A DNA stretch of 33,710 nucleotides from JBOGWA01 sp050693155 (GTDB taxonomy: Bacteria > Actinomycetota > UBA4738 > CALAEC01): the NCBI GenBank assembly GCA_050693155.1, contig JBOGWA010000054.1, positions 1 through 33,710 of the forward strand. Direction: 5' to 3'. Below the pieces are notes generated by a model that was not told where the DNA came from, did not search any database, and worked only from the letters and a program-made list of their open reading frames with translations. Position numbers and translations under genes: made by a program. Shown here piece after piece: positions 14,894-23,195 of the stretch. Position 1 is the stretch's first letter. Every line of letters begins with the position of its first letter.

Positions 14894-15307
14894 ATGGGTG
14901 GCCGGTTCGAGTTCCTCGAACACACGGCCGACATCGGCATCCGTGCTCGGGGCAAGACGCTGGAAGAGGTCTTCGAGGCCGCGGCCGAGGGCCTTGCCAA
15001 CCTCGTCGGCGTGTGGTTCCCCGGTGAGGGTGATGAGCGACCGGTCGAGGTGGAGTCGCCGGACGAGGGCGCGCTCTTGGTCGCGTGGATGGACGAGCTG
15101 GTCTTCCTTCACGAGGCGGAGGGCGCCGGCTTCGGCGAGGTACGGGTTGATCGCGTCTCGGGAGGCTCGCTCGAAGGCCGGGTTCGGCTCGTCTCCCTGA
15201 AGGGTCGTCGCGTCGAGGGGGTCGGGGTGAAGGCCGCAACCTACCATCGGCTTCGCGTCGAGCAGGAGAACGAGGGCTGGATCGCCGAGGTCTATCTCGA
15301 TGTCTGA
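14894..15307 (+). CDS. Archease, activator of RtcB RNA ligase
   Basis: Archease promotes guanylylation and multiple turnover of RtcB. The 137-aa product begins MGGRFEFLEHTADIGIRARG, the hallmark start of the family, and contains LLVAWMDELVFLHE and a C-terminal VKAATYHRLRV with EVYLDV. The frame is open to 14618, but the ATG at 14894 fits homologues. Its last 8 nt overlap the rtcB start, so the two are coupled. Confidence 0.93.
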   Translation: MGGRFEFLEHTADIGIRARGKTLEEVFEAAAEGLANLVGVWFPGEGDERPVEVESPDEGALLVAWMDELVFLHEAEGAGFGEVRVDRVSGGSLEGRVRLVSLKGRRVEGVGVKAATYHRLRVEQENEGWIAEVYLDV

Positions 15308-16766
15308 TACGCCCTCTCTCCCAGCGCTCGAGCAGGTCGGGCCCTTCGAGTGGCGGGTCCCGAAAGGGACGGTCGAGGGGATGCGGGTCCCGGGCGTCAT
15401 CTTCGCGACCGACGAGCTCGCGAAGAAGGCGCTCGAGGACCGAGCGGTCGAGCAGGTCGCGAACGTCGCGACGCTTCCCGGGATCCTGAAGGCTTCCTAC
15501 GCCATGCCGGACATCCACTGGGGGTACGGGTTCCCGATCGGTGGCGTCGCTGCCACCGAGGTCGAGGCCGGGGGCGTCGTCTCTCCCGGCGGCGTCGGGT
15601 TTGACATCGCGTGCGGGGTGAGACTCGTGCGCTCCGATTTGGATTGGGAGCAGGACGTGAAGCCGGAGATCGGACGCCTCGTCCACATCCTGGGGGCGCG
15701 GACGCCGCGGGGAGTCGGCACGAAGGGACGGATGCCCCTCTCGCGCCGGGAGATGATGAAGGTTCTCTCCCACGGGGTGCGGTTCCCGCTCTCGCGCGGC
15801 GTCGGTTGGGACGAGGATGCCGAGTATTGCGAGGATGGCGGCGTGCTCGAGGACGCGAAACCGGAGTACGTCTCGGACCGGGCCATCGAACGAGGAGCGC
15901 CGCAGCTCGGAAGCCTCGGGGCGGGCAACCACTTCGTCGAGATCCAGGTCGTTGAAGAGATTCGTGATGAACGCGCGGCGCGCGTTCTCGACCTGTTCGC
16001 GGGGCAGGTGTGCGTGATGCTCCACTCCGGTTCCCGGGGCGCGGGCCATCAGACCTGCACCGACTTCTTGAAGGTCGTCGATCGAGTAATGCCGAACTAT
16101 GGGATCGAGGTACCGGACCGTCAGCTCGCCTGCGTTCCCGTCCAGGATCCCGCAGCCCAGGAGTACTTCGGCGCGATGTATGCCGTGGCGAACTATGCGC
16201 GCGCGAACCGACATGTGCTCACCCAGGCCGTGCGCGAGTCGTTCGAGGAGGTCTTCGGCCGCTCCGATCGGGACATGGGCATGTCGGTCGTCTACGACGT
16301 AGCGCACAACCTCGCGAAAATCGAAGAGCACGATGTGGATGGAGCGCGCAAGCGCCTTTGCGTCCACCGGAAGGGCGCGACCCGTGCGTTCGGCCCCGGC
16401 CACCCTGAGATCCCAAGTCGCTACCGGGAGATCGGTCAGCCGGTCATCATTCCGGGGAGCATGGGAACGGCGTCGTATGTGCTCGTCGGGACGCGTGAGG
16501 CGGGAGAGCGATCGTTCTCCTCGACCTGCCATGGAGCCGGCCGCGCGATGAGCCGAACCAAGGCCAGGAAGGTCATGAGCGGACAACAGTTGCGCGAGGA
16601 ACTGGAAGGACGCGGGATCGTCTTCGCTCGCTCCCAGTGGCGGTTGCTTGCTGAGGAGGCCCCGTACGCGTACAAAGAGGTCTCCCAGGTCGTCGAAGCG
16701 TGCGAGGGTGCGGGCCTTTCCCGAGCCGTCGCGCGCCTTCGGCCCGTTGGGGTCGTGAAGGGATAG
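15300..16766 (+). CDS. rtcB: RNA-splicing ligase RtcB (3'-phosphate/5'-OH ligase)
   Basis: RtcB seals RNA 2',3'-cyclic phosphate or 3'-phosphate ends to 5'-OH ends using GTP and Mn2+. The 488-aa product has PGGVGFDIACG (D102, C105), GSLGAGNHFVEIQ, MLHSGSRGAGHQ and HRKGATRA, whose His (about 356) is the guanylylated residue. GSMGTASYVL follows. All metal-binding and nucleophile positions appear intact. In bacteria RtcB is mostly linked to RNA repair after nuclease damage. No RtcR-type regulator is adjacent; its partner here is archease. The DUF3566 gene follows after 7 bp. Confidence 0.96.
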   Translation: MSDTPSLPALEQVGPFEWRVPKGTVEGMRVPGVIFATDELAKKALEDRAVEQVANVATLPGILKASYAMPDIHWGYGFPIGGVAATEVEAGGVVSPGGVGFDIACGVRLVRSDLDWEQDVKPEIGRLVHILGARTPRGVGTKGRMPLSRREMMKVLSHGVRFPLSRGVGWDEDAEYCEDGGVLEDAKPEYVSDRAIERGAPQLGSLGAGNHFVEIQVVEEIRDERAARVLDLFAGQVCVMLHSGSRGAGHQTCTDFLKVVDRVMPNYGIEVPDRQLACVPVQDPAAQEYFGAMYAVANYARANRHVLTQAVRESFEEVFGRSDRDMGMSVVYDVAHNLAKIEEHDVDGARKRLCVHRKGATRAFGPGHPEIPSRYREIGQPVIIPGSMGTASYVLVGTREAGERSFSSTCHGAGRAMSRTKARKVMSGQQLREELEGRGIVFARSQWRLLAEEAPYAYKEVSQVVEACEGAGLSRAVARLRPVGVVKG

Positions 16767-16773
16767 GGGAGAC

Positions 16774-17178
16774 GTGGCGACGGTTCAGACGAAGCGTTCG
16801 GCGGGGCAGCCCCGGAGGGGTGGAGGTCGCCGGATCCGCGTGACCGTTCGCCGGGTCGATCCGATGTCGCTCCTCAGACTCTCGCTCGTTTTCTACGCCT
16901 GCCTCATGCTGATCATTCTGGTCGGCGCGGGGATCCTCTACGGGGTGCTCGACGCCCTCGGCCTCGTCGACTCGTTGGAGGATTTGCTCACGGGACTCGG
17001 CTTCGGCGGCCAAGAAGGTTTCCGGTTCAGTCTCGCAGGGATCTACCGCACGTTGTTCCTGATCGGCGTCGTCTCCGTAATTCTCTGGTCGGCTCTCACG
17101 GTGTTCGTCGCGTTCCTCTACAACCTCATCGCCGACTTGGTCGGCGGGATCGAGCTCACGCTCTCAGAGCGAAGGTAG
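16774..17178 (+). CDS. DUF3566 transmembrane protein
   Basis: The 134-aa product has a basic cytoplasmic N-terminus (about 1-30) and two membrane segments (about 33-58 and 92-118). The conserved VRRVDPMSLLRLSLVFYA and a C-terminal YNLIADLVGGIELTL are typical of DUF3566. This family lies beside gyrA in actinobacteria, including the Rv0007 position in Mycobacterium, and is linked there to the cell envelope. The start is GTG with AGGGGA upstream. The molecular role is unknown. Confidence 0.88.
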   Translation: MATVQTKRSAGQPRRGGGRRIRVTVRRVDPMSLLRLSLVFYACLMLIILVGAGILYGVLDALGLVDSLEDLLTGLGFGGQEGFRFSLAGIYRTLFLIGVVSVILWSALTVFVAFLYNLIADLVGGIELTLSERR

Positions 17179-17205
17179 ACAGTCTCAAGCGAGCGGCGGT
17201 ACGCT
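17176..17205 (+). promoter_or_regulatory. Probable tRNA-Ile promoter
   Basis: TAGACA (5/6 to TTGACA, 17176-17181) and TACGCT (TANNNT type, 17200-17205) are 18 bp apart, and the -10 ends 18 nt before the tRNA. The -35 overlaps the stop codon of the DUF3566 gene. Confidence 0.5.
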
Positions 17206-17223
17206 GGACCACGTGCGCAAACG

Positions 17224-17297
<74 letters not shown>

Positions 17298-17319
17298 CCG
17301 GATTCGAGAGGAGAGCGGG

Positions 17320-17487
17320 ATGGCAGAGGAAGAGGGCAAGAAGAAGGGTCGGGGAAAGAAGTTCTTCCTCTTCGCGTTGCTCGCAAGCGCGATCGGAGCG
17401 GTCGTTGCCGTCTTCCGGCGCCGCAGGAGCCACGGGATGGAAGAGAGCGAGTGGCAGGAGCTCCCACCGCCAGAAGGAGACTCCTAG
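17320..17487 (+). CDS. 55-aa membrane peptide, DLW-39-like position
   Basis: The ATG at 17320 has a good GAGAGGAG upstream. The product starts with a Lys/Glu-rich segment (MAEEEGKKKGRGKK), has one membrane helix (FFLFALLASAIGAVVAVF), then an RRRRS stop-transfer and an acidic end with EWQELPPPEGDS. Between tRNA-Ile and tRNA-Ala, this matches in size, position and layout the tiny DLW-39-type proteins of actinobacteria. Homology is not proven from sequence alone. The function is unknown. Confidence 0.65.
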   Translation: MAEEEGKKKGRGKKFFLFALLASAIGAVVAVFRRRRSHGMEESEWQELPPPEGDS

Positions 17488-17600
17488 CCTGCATTCGCGT
17501 CCCGAGGATCGGTTCCCCATTCGGTCGGGGGACCTCTCGCCGTCACGATGAACGGCGGTTCCACTCCCGGCTAGTTATCAGCTCGGCGTACACTTCTCGG

Positions 17601-17673
17601 GGGGATGTAGCTCAGTCGGTAGAGCGCCTGCTTTGCACGCAGGAGGTCGCCGGTTCGAATCCGGTCATCTCCA
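17601..17673 (+). tRNA. tRNA-Ala (anticodon TGC)
   Basis: The 73-nt cloverleaf has acceptor arms GGGGATG/CATCTCC with the G3:U70 wobble that identifies alanine tRNAs. The anticodon loop TTTGCAC lies between CCTGC and GCAGG, and the T-arm contains GTTCGAATC. No CCA is encoded (it continues CG). A TANNNT-type TACACT (17589-17594) ends 7 nt before the mature 5' end. Confidence 0.97.
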
Positions 17674-17693
17674 CGGGGGCGCACGCGACGCCA

Positions 17694-19301
17694 ATGGCGA
17701 ATCCGGGGATGGGCAGGACGATGCGAGCGCTGATGGGCGCGATTGCCCTGGTCGGCATGGGCATGTCCGCCGCGCCCGGATCGGTCGGCGGCGCCTCGAG
17801 TCGCCCGAACATCGTCGTGATCATGGCCGACGACCTCGACGTCGAGTCTCTCGCGGTTCTGCGAAACCACGGCTTCATGCCCAACCTCGAGCGGTACGTC
17901 GCCCGTCCCGGCATCGAGTTCCGCAACTCCTTCGTGACGTATTCGCTGTGCTGCCCGTCTCGAGCGACCTTCCTCACCGGCCAGTATGCGCACAACCACA
18001 TGGTCCGAGGGAACCAGCCCCCGACCGGAGGGGTTGCAGCGCTCGACGACAGCTCGACCATCGCTACCTGGCTCCAGGACGGCGGCTACCGAACCGCCCA
18101 CATCGGCAAGTACCTGAACCAGTACGGGACCGACAAGGATGGCAGCACCGCCTCGCCGCGCGACGACTCGACCTACGTGCCTCCGGGATGGTCCGAATGG
18201 AGGGGGCTGGTCGATCCGAGCACGTACCTCGTCTTCGACTACGCGATCAATCACAACGGAACCGTGCGGTCGTACCGACAGGACCCACCCGCGTACCGCA
18301 ATTATCAGACGGACGTGCTCGCCCGCTCGGCGGCTGGGTTCATCCGGGGAGCCACGAATCCGTTCTTTCTCGTGGTCACGCCGCTTGCGCCCCATGTCGA
18401 GGCCGGCGCCCTCGGCGTTTTGCCGCTGCCTCGCTGCGACCATAATCGCTGGCAGGCGTGGATCCGTCCCGACCCCAAGGACCGCTTCGCGAAGCCGTTC
18501 GCGTGGGAGACGATCGGACGCCTGCCGATGCCCTCCGCGCGCAAACCGTCGTTCAATGAGAAGAACGTCGAGGACAAGCCAGCGTTCATCGGGCGCCAGC
18601 CGCGCCTAACCCCTCGCGATATCGGGTGCGTGCTCGGTCGGTACCGCAGCCAGCTGCGCTCGATGCTGGCCGTCGACGACCTCATCGGCGCGGTCGGCCG
18701 CGAGCTGGAAGAACGTGGAGCTCTTGGGAACACCGTCATCGTCTTCACCTCCGATAACGGTTACCTGCACGGCGAGCACCGGTGGGGCTCGAAGGTTCTC
18801 GCCTACGAGGAATCCATCCGGGTTCCTCTCCTCATGCGAATTCCCGGGATCGCGGGGCCGGGGAAGGTCGACGAGGTCGTTCTCAACAACGACCTCGCTC
18901 CGACGCTCGCCGCGCTCGGTGAAGTGCAGCCGGGCCTTCCCGTCGACGGCCGGTCGATCCTTCCGCTTCTCGAGCAAACGCCTCCAGGACAGTGGCGCAC
19001 TCGGTTCCTGGTCGAGTCCGAGGGCGGGAGCGTCCCCGAGCTCCCGCGAGGAAGAATCCCAGGATTCACGGCGGTGCGGACGTTCGGGAACCCGCCGTTG
19101 ACGTATGTGGCCTACAGCGCAGGAGCGGACGGGATCGCACAACAGGAGCTCTACAACCTGACTGCCGATCCTTACCAGACGCGAAGCGTCGACTCCGGTG
19201 CGCGCTGGCGGGAAACGATCGCGCTTCTTCGCGCCCAGGCGCTGCTGCTTGAGACATGCGGCCGCGGCACCTGCCAGCTCTTGGAATGGCTCCAGTTCTA
19301 A
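17694..19301 (+). CDS. Exported sulfatase (formylglycine type)
   Basis: The product is a type I sulfatase that would hydrolyse sulfate esters outside the membrane. With ATG at 17694 it is 535 aa; ATGs at codons 6 and 10 are alternatives, and no start has a clear ribosome-binding site. A signal peptide (about 10-35, GAIALVGMGMSAAPG) precedes NIVVIMADDLD, which carries the metal-binding Asp pair. CCPSRATFLTG has Cys86 in the CxPSR motif, the residue converted to formylglycine. HIGKYL and FTSDNGYLHGEHRW follow. It most resembles arylsulfatase and N-acetylglucosamine-6-sulfatase types. No formylglycine-generating enzyme is in the window. Its TAA overlaps the stop of the convergent gene. Confidence 0.9.
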   Translation: MANPGMGRTMRALMGAIALVGMGMSAAPGSVGGASSRPNIVVIMADDLDVESLAVLRNHGFMPNLERYVARPGIEFRNSFVTYSLCCPSRATFLTGQYAHNHMVRGNQPPTGGVAALDDSSTIATWLQDGGYRTAHIGKYLNQYGTDKDGSTASPRDDSTYVPPGWSEWRGLVDPSTYLVFDYAINHNGTVRSYRQDPPAYRNYQTDVLARSAAGFIRGATNPFFLVVTPLAPHVEAGALGVLPLPRCDHNRWQAWIRPDPKDRFAKPFAWETIGRLPMPSARKPSFNEKNVEDKPAFIGRQPRLTPRDIGCVLGRYRSQLRSMLAVDDLIGAVGRELEERGALGNTVIVFTSDNGYLHGEHRWGSKVLAYEESIRVPLLMRIPGIAGPGKVDEVVLNNDLAPTLAALGEVQPGLPVDGRSILPLLEQTPPGQWRTRFLVESEGGSVPELPRGRIPGFTAVRTFGNPPLTYVAYSAGADGIAQQELYNLTADPYQTRSVDSGARWRETIALLRAQALLLETCGRGTCQLLEWLQF

Positions 19302-21154
19302 CGCTTGCAGCGGCGGCCACCCGTTGCCAAGCAGCCCGCGAGCTCGTCGTCGGTGGCGCGGTCCACCGCCACGGGGATCGTCACGAAGGTGTCTGTCGCG
19401 AGCGACACCGTGACGTCCGGACTCCCGATGCCGCCGCCGAGCACGCGACCGTCGGTCGTCTGCATGATCAGTCGGATTCTGTGACCCTTGGCGACGACAT
19501 AGTCCTGATACATGAAAGGGAACTCGATCGTGTACTCGGTGCCCGGTGTGTGGACGCTGGGGGTGCTCGGATATGAGGGTCCTCGAGCTTCGATGTCGTC
19601 CCGATACGCGCCGCGCGCGTACCCGCTCGCGATCTCGGGTCCGTTGGCGGCAGTCCCACTGATGTCCTCCAGCCGGTACGCGAACGTCGTGTCACCACCC
19701 TGCGCCAGGGTGTAGGTGACGTGCATGACCGCTTGGCCGGCGATTCGGATGGGTTGTCGCAACGGCTCGGAGACAAAGGAGACCTGTCCGCTGTTTGGGA
19801 CGTTCGGATAGCTGATTGTTCCGTCCGTCGTTTCCGCCGAGAGCGTGCCTTCGGACGTCGGATAGAGAACGAGTTTCCGCGACTTCGGTGGCCACCGCAT
19901 CGCGTCGAACCACTTCCCTCTTTCCGACTGGATCGACACGGGCGGCTCGTTGAGCACGCCGGTATCGATGCCCTTCAGATACTGGGCGAACCAGCGGTGC
20001 GTGTACTCGACGAACCGCTCGTCGAAAGGAAACGGCAGGTCTCCGGACGACGAAGGCGCGATGGTCCCATTCGCTTCGGGATTCTTCGGGTCCGCGTGAG
20101 CCATCCGCGCCCACCACAACTTCTTCGGCACATCTCGCGGCAGCGCCGCCCAAAGGTGTCCGGCGTTCGTTGGCTTGACGTTCGCGTCGCCGATCCCGTG
20201 GATGATGAACGTCGCCGCGGTGATGCTCTCGGCGTCCTTCAGGAAGTCACGACCCGCCCAGAAGTCAGACGTCGAGTCCTGGTAGGGGCTGGAGTACTGC
20301 GCCGAGACGAGAGCGCCGAGCGACACGGCACAGGCCTTTCGCTCGATCACGTGCAGCGGGAGCAGCATGTCCTCGAGATAGCTGTTCTGCTGGTCGTCCA
20401 GGGGCGTGGCGCTGGTGAAGAACCAAGGCGTCGCCAGGTGGTTTGCCGACTGGAGGCCGTTGAAGAAGTGGTAGTCGTACCAGCGGTCGATCGCTCGGAT
20501 CGGAATGATCGCCTTCAGCGGCTCCGGGGCCATCGACGCAGCGGCGATCGCTACGGTGCCGTCGTAGGAGCCGCCCGTCATCCCAACGGCGCCGTTCGAC
20601 CACGACTGCTCTGCAATCCACTCGATGACATCCACCGCGTCGGTCCCCTCCTCCGGCCCGCCGTAGACCTGGCATCCGGAGGAGTTCCGGGTTCCGCGCA
20701 TGTCCTGCATTACGACGGCGTATCCGCGCGGCACGAAGTACTCGTCGTACCACTCGGGGAACGGCACCTTCGGTGCGTCCGGGTCGCCGAGTGCGACCGG
20801 CTCGATCGCCGGGTCGCCCCATTGGAGCTTTCGCTCGTGCTTGTATCCGCGTCCAACGGTGTTGTAGTAGGGCGACTGGAAGAAGATGGTGGGCACGGAC
20901 TGCTCCGTGTCGGGTCTGATCACATCCACCGCGAGTTGTGTGAGACCGTCGCGAGCGGTCACGAACGTGTGCTCGACGATGGCGTCCTCGAGCTCGAACC
21001 GAACCGGATCGATGGTGTCGAGGTTGGGCTTTCTCTCGTTCCGCGGGCTCTTCTTGCCGCCGGCCTCAGCCGGGCCGCTCAGAAGCAGCGCAAGGGCAGC
21101 GAGCGCTGCGATTACCATGCGCGGGCGATGCCCCCGCGCCCGATGAGTGCTCAT
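19298..21154 (-). CDS. Secreted CocE/NonD-family hydrolase (X-Pro peptidase-like)
   Basis: The 618-aa product starts MSTHRARGHRPR, then has a hydrophobic signal core ending SGPAEAGG, so it is probably exported. The alpha/beta hydrolase domain has the nucleophile Ser in GMTGGSYDGTVA, after the RGYAVVMQDMRGTRNSSG oxyanion segment. The family His and Asp lie further on. A C-terminal beta-sandwich domain (from about 390; RIAGQAVMHVTY, GHRIRLIM) is that of the X-Pro dipeptidyl-peptidase/CocE group. The substrate could be a peptide or an ester. The frame is open to 21424, but the ATG at 21154 leads straight into the signal peptide. Confidence 0.87.
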   Translation of the reverse strand: MSTHRARGHRPRMVIAALAALALLLSGPAEAGGKKSPRNERKPNLDTIDPVRFELEDAIVEHTFVTARDGLTQLAVDVIRPDTEQSVPTIFFQSPYYNTVGRGYKHERKLQWGDPAIEPVALGDPDAPKVPFPEWYDEYFVPRGYAVVMQDMRGTRNSSGCQVYGGPEEGTDAVDVIEWIAEQSWSNGAVGMTGGSYDGTVAIAAASMAPEPLKAIIPIRAIDRWYDYHFFNGLQSANHLATPWFFTSATPLDDQQNSYLEDMLLPLHVIERKACAVSLGALVSAQYSSPYQDSTSDFWAGRDFLKDAESITAATFIIHGIGDANVKPTNAGHLWAALPRDVPKKLWWARMAHADPKNPEANGTIAPSSSGDLPFPFDERFVEYTHRWFAQYLKGIDTGVLNEPPVSIQSERGKWFDAMRWPPKSRKLVLYPTSEGTLSAETTDGTISYPNVPNSGQVSFVSEPLRQPIRIAGQAVMHVTYTLAQGGDTTFAYRLEDISGTAANGPEIASGYARGAYRDDIEARGPSYPSTPSVHTPGTEYTIEFPFMYQDYVVAKGHRIRLIMQTTDGRVLGGGIGSPDVTVSLATDTFVTIPVAVDRATDDELAGCLATGGRRCKR

Positions 21155-21209
21155 GTCTACGCTCACGCTGGTGACAAGTTCGGGTCCGGTCGTGTGAGCT
21201 CCTTCTCGA

Positions 21210-22265
21210 TCAGGCGGGGGCTTTCGGCAGGGGGAGCTCCCACGCGTCGTCGAGCTCGCCGCTCGCGCCCGCGCCTCCAAAAACGAGAAGGTTCGGACCC
21301 CGAATGATCGTTCCGGCCGTCGCTCCACGGGCTGGGGGTGGTTGCCCACTGACCCGAAGCTCCTCCCAGGCGCCAGCCCGGAACGCCCAGATGTCGTTTC
21401 GGGGGCCGTCGAGTCCGGCCCCACCGAAGACGAAGAAGGCGTCGTTCGTTGCGCCCTCTGCGTAGAGATTCCGGGCGGGCGGTCGCCGGCCGCCGACCTC
21501 GGTCCATGTCCTCTTCTGCGAATCGAAGAGCCACGTGTCGTCGAGCGCGGAGACGCCCGTCGTCTGCCCCCCGAAGAGGACCATTCGCTCGATCGCGGGA
21601 ACGAAAGAGGCTCGATGCAGGCATCGCTCGATCGGACGGGGTCCCTCGTCCGGGCTCACGTCCTGCCACCGGCGGCCCAACGACCACGTGTCGTCGAAGC
21701 GTCCTGTATCGGTGAAGCCGTGGGAGATCGTGAAGGTCTCCCCGATCAGCGTGCCGCTGGCCCCGTAGCGCGGCGATGGTGCGGCGCCGTCCGGTGAGAT
21801 GTCGTCCCACTGATCGGCCTCCGGGTCGAACGCCCATACGTCGTTGAAGAAGACGCCGGGCCCGCCCTCTCCGCCGAAGACGACGAGTCGTCCCTTGAAC
21901 AGGACCGCGTTGTGGCCGAATCTCGGGGCGGGACCGGAGGCACGGCTCATTCGCCAGACTCCCGCGTCGACGTCGAGGATCCACAGGTCGTCGAGCGAGC
22001 GTCCTTGCTCTCGGCCACCGAACAGGAAGGCAGCGGGTGCGTCCTCCCTTCCCGTGATGGTGTGGTCGCGACGTGGCGGGGGCGTGCTTCCATCGAACCT
22101 GAGCCGGAGCCACTCCAATGCTCCGGGTACCTGATCGGGTGTTCGAGGGGGAGTCGTCGCAGCGGTTGTGGGCGCTACGGTGTCCTCGGCGGGGCGCCTG
22201 CACGCGGCCAGTCCGCCGAGCGCGGCCAGGCCGGCCATCCGGAGGAACTCACGCCGGGTTCGCAT
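21210..22265 (-). CDS. Kelch-repeat lipoprotein with Tat-like signal
   Basis: The 351-aa product begins MRTRREFLRMAGLAALGGL, a twin-arginine signal followed by lipobox LAAC with Cys22, so it is probably a folded, lipid-anchored surface protein. The rest is a beta-propeller. FLFGG, VVFGGEGG, MVLFGGQ, FVFGGAG and LVFGGAG mark Kelch strands, each followed by a D-D-[TLVI]W segment. Kelch propellers bind proteins or sugars; the ligand is not known. The ATG overlaps the upstream TGA (TGATG), so it is coupled to the membrane-anchored unknown. It is the last gene of the four-gene operon. Confidence 0.88.
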   Translation of the reverse strand: MRTRREFLRMAGLAALGGLAACRRPAEDTVAPTTAATTPPRTPDQVPGALEWLRLRFDGSTPPPRRDHTITGREDAPAAFLFGGREQGRSLDDLWILDVDAGVWRMSRASGPAPRFGHNAVLFKGRLVVFGGEGGPGVFFNDVWAFDPEADQWDDISPDGAAPSPRYGASGTLIGETFTISHGFTDTGRFDDTWSLGRRWQDVSPDEGPRPIERCLHRASFVPAIERMVLFGGQTTGVSALDDTWLFDSQKRTWTEVGGRRPPARNLYAEGATNDAFFVFGGAGLDGPRNDIWAFRAGAWEELRVSGQPPPARGATAGTIIRGPNLLVFGGAGASGELDDAWELPLPKAPA

Positions 22266-23182
22266 CAATCGCCAGAGACGAAGAAGGTCCACGTGCCGTC
22301 GGTCTCGATCCCCACTCGATACCCCAGGTAGCCGCCAAACTCTTCGAAGCTTTGAATGTCTCGGTCGGTGTACCCGAGCTTTCGCAGATCCTCTAAGTCT
22401 AGTTCGGTCCAATCCTTCGACAGCTTTGCGGCGGCCGCTGGCCACAGGTAGACGCCGCGGTTTTTCGCGTAATGGGAGGCGAGCGTTGTGGGAAGAATGT
22501 CCCCGATGATCGGCACGTGGGCCTTTTCCTCGAGACGCTGCCAGTACCGGATGGGATCGCCGTCTTCCCCGAAGGAGTAACTGAAGGTTTCCGGATCGAG
22601 GAGGGCCTCCAGATCCTCCCAGTGCTGCCCGAGCGCCGCGAGTTGGATGCGAGTTCGCGTCAGGGCAACGTCGAGCGGAAGGGCTTTCTCGGGAGTCGCC
22701 CCAACCCTTGCCGCATCGAGCACCACGAGTGGGCTCCGCCGTCCGGCGACGGGGCGCCCCGGGCCGATCGTGAGAACTTCGACGATCTCACCGGGAGGAG
22801 CGTCGCCGAACCACGCCACCCGGATCCGCACGATCGCCTCCCACCTCAGTCCGATCTTCGTGACCGAGGCAACGGTGAACTCCTTGTAGAGGGCGCCCGG
22901 CCCGCCAGGGATGCTGTCGTCGTACAGCCAGAGGCCCGCGTCGTGATTCTCGTACGCGTCTAGTGTCTCGGCCGTTACGAAGGAATCGACGATTCGGATC
23001 CGAAGCCGTTGCGTCATGAAATCGTCGACGAGGGCCTCGACACTCTCGGCAGCCGACGAGTCCAGCCCGGAAGGCGGCCCGTCGTCCATCACCAATCGGG
23101 CGATGAGGTACCCGCCCACTGACAGGAAGATCGCCCATACGAGAGCGAAACGAATCAAGCCGCGTCGGGAGAAGCGTGTCAT
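22265..23182 (-). CDS. Membrane-anchored protein of unknown function
   Basis: The 305-aa product has a basic start (MTRFSRRGLIR), one membrane helix (FALVWAIFLSVGGYLIARLV, 12-31) and a long extracytoplasmic part. Residues about 45-140 (VEALVDDFMTQRLRIR, DAYENHDAGLWLY, FTVASVTKIGLRWEAIVRIRV, VEVLTIGPG) look like the NTF2-type fold seen in some Gram-positive envelope proteins. That is a guess from pattern only. The second half has no recognised domain. It lies 13 bp after the membrane-hydrolase gene and is coupled to the Kelch lipoprotein. Confidence 0.75.
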   Translation of the reverse strand: MTRFSRRGLIRFALVWAIFLSVGGYLIARLVMDDGPPSGLDSSAAESVEALVDDFMTQRLRIRIVDSFVTAETLDAYENHDAGLWLYDDSIPGGPGALYKEFTVASVTKIGLRWEAIVRIRVAWFGDAPPGEIVEVLTIGPGRPVAGRRSPLVVLDAARVGATPEKALPLDVALTRTRIQLAALGQHWEDLEALLDPETFSYSFGEDGDPIRYWQRLEEKAHVPIIGDILPTTLASHYAKNRGVYLWPAAAAKLSKDWTELDLEDLRKLGYTDRDIQSFEEFGGYLGYRVGIETDGTWTFFVSGD

Positions 23183-23195
23183 CCGTGCGAGAACC

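Noticed and set aside
14886..16586. 566-codon open frame on the minus strand, antisense to archease and rtcB
   Set aside because: It is antisense to two well-supported genes, its translation is rich in Arg, Pro and Asp with no domain, and long shadow frames are expected in high-GC DNA.
19721..21307. 528-codon plus-strand frame antisense to the CocE-type hydrolase
   Set aside because: Arg/Val-rich translation without motifs, opposite a gene with intact catalytic motifs.
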